DNA from: Streptomyces sp. NBC_01237
GTDB lineage: Bacteria; Actinomycetota; Actinomycetes; Streptomycetales; Streptomycetaceae
Reading direction: 5' to 3'
Length of the DNA: 64,000 bases
Assembly (NCBI RefSeq): GCF_035917275.1
Contig: NZ_CP108508.1
Span: forward strand, 372,001 to 436,000
Positions 63,505 through 64,000 of this stretch are shown one piece after another. Each line of letters opens with the position of its first letter. The stretch's first letter is position 1. Below the pieces are notes generated by a model, which saw only the letters and a list, made by a program, of their open reading frames with translations, was not told where the DNA came from and made no database searches. The position numbers were made by a program, and so were the translations under genes.

Positions 63505-64000
63505 ATGGCAATGAAGTCACGAAGATCGCGTCATACCGCCCTCGCCGCCGTTGTTCTCGCCGGCACGCTGGCGGCGATACCGGGTGCCGCCGACGCGGCC
63601 GCGCCCGACCCGTCGCAACGAGTGCTCGTCGAACTCTCCGGGAGCCCCGCGGTCACCGCCGCACCCGGTGGATCGCTGCTGTCCGCCGAGGCCGCCCGCG
63701 GCGTCGGTGCCGCCCGCCGCGCGCTCGACGCGCGGCAGGTGACGTTCCTCGGCTCGGTGAAGAGCGCCGGGCTGCACGCTTCGGCCACCCGCAGACTGGG
63801 GCTGCTCGTCAATGCCGTGGCCATGACGGTGCCCGCCTCCGAGGTCGGGCGGCTGTCGGCGCTGCCGGGCGTCACCGCCGTCCTCCCCGACACCCGGGTG
63901 CTGACGAAGACGGACGCGAGCGTGCCGTTGATCGGAGCGCCCGGCGTCTGGCAGCGCAAGGACTCCGCCGGAAGTCGCGTCACCGGCAAGGGAACCACCG
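63505..64000 (+). CDS. Subtilisin-like (S8) serine protease, N-terminal part (cut by window edge)
   Basis: The first 165 residues are present; ATG 63505 is chosen. A signal peptide (MAMKSRRSRHTALAAVVLAG, cleavage near ADAAA) is followed by an I9-type propeptide (SQRVLVELSG...VNAVAMTVPASEVGRLSALPGVTAV) and the beginning of the catalytic domain (LIGAPGVWQRKD...VTGKGTT). The catalytic residues lie outside the window. Divergent from the LuxR-type regulator. Confidence 0.85.
   Translation, partial: MAMKSRRSRHTALAAVVLAGTLAAIPGAADAAAPDPSQRVLVELSGSPAVTAAPGGSLLSAEAARGVGAARRALDARQVTFLGSVKSAGLHASATRRLGLLVNAVAMTVPASEVGRLSALPGVTAVLPDTRVLTKTDASVPLIGAPGVWQRKDSAGSRVTGKGTT

Overview
This 64 kb window is high-GC DNA of Streptomyces type. 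The supporting signs are strong third-position GC, many GTG starts with GGAGG-like ribosome sites, Tat signals, a melC1-melC2 tyrosinase operon, a chitinase with the 12-bp direct-repeat promoter known from Streptomyces, and chaplin-like secreted peptides. I saw no rRNA, tRNA, CRISPR array, insertion sequence or phage block.

Left part (1-8.1 kb): the end of a zinc metalloprotease with a TIMP-like secreted protein directly behind it; a CBM2-FnIII-FnIII-GH18 chitinase with its repeat promoter and terminator; a secreted peptide whose frame runs into a displaced peptidase-S74-like chaperone domain (probably one split gene); a phytanoyl-CoA dioxygenase-like protein; a C-terminal remnant of an ABC1/UbiB kinase; and an erythromycin-esterase family protein.

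Kynurenine / 3-hydroxyanthranilate catabolism (8.3-21.3 kb): one leftward operon encodes kynureninase, 3-hydroxyanthranilate dioxygenase, ACMS decarboxylase, aminomuconate-semialdehyde dehydrogenase, a RidA-type aminomuconate deaminase, oxalocrotonate decarboxylase, oxopentenoate hydratase, hydroxyoxovalerate aldolase and acylating acetaldehyde dehydrogenase. Together they take 3-hydroxykynurenine to pyruvate and acetyl-CoA. A secreted LVIVD-repeat protein and an amino-acid permease follow. Six consecutive junctions are 4-base ATGA/GTGA overlaps. A divergent LysR regulator faces the operon across two palindromes.

Candidate natural-product cluster (22.9-34.4 kb): MOSC protein, stand-alone carrier protein, nitronate-monooxygenase-like flavoprotein, amino acid:carrier-protein ligase (a tRNA-synthetase relative), AurF-like diiron N-oxygenase, inositol-monophosphatase-like phosphatase, class III aminotransferase, intradiol dioxygenase, APH-type kinase, ROK kinase and zinc dehydrogenase, all leftward. 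Next to it lies a short threonyl-tRNA synthetase without TGS and editing domains. Its leader encodes a peptide with Thr-Thr-Thr followed by a 15-bp hairpin, which is the layout of ribosome-mediated attenuation. I know of no characterised pathway with this gene set, and it is the most promising new system here.

Right part (34.5-64 kb): a beta-helix-like membrane protein, a PP2C/SpoIIE phosphatase, a TrmB/LuxR-type regulator with a large subtilisin-like protease, a second chaplin-like peptide, melC1-melC2, a glyoxylate/2-hydroxyacid module (transporter, IclR regulator, serine-glyoxylate aminotransferase family enzyme, fused FAD/Fe-S dehydrogenase), a polysaccharide-utilisation locus (heparin-lyase-like enzyme, Tat-exported beta-propeller, DeoR/LacI hybrid regulator, sugar ABC transporter without its own ATPase, 2-hydroxyacid dehydrogenase), and at the right edge a second TrmB/LuxR regulator with a subtilisin-like protease.
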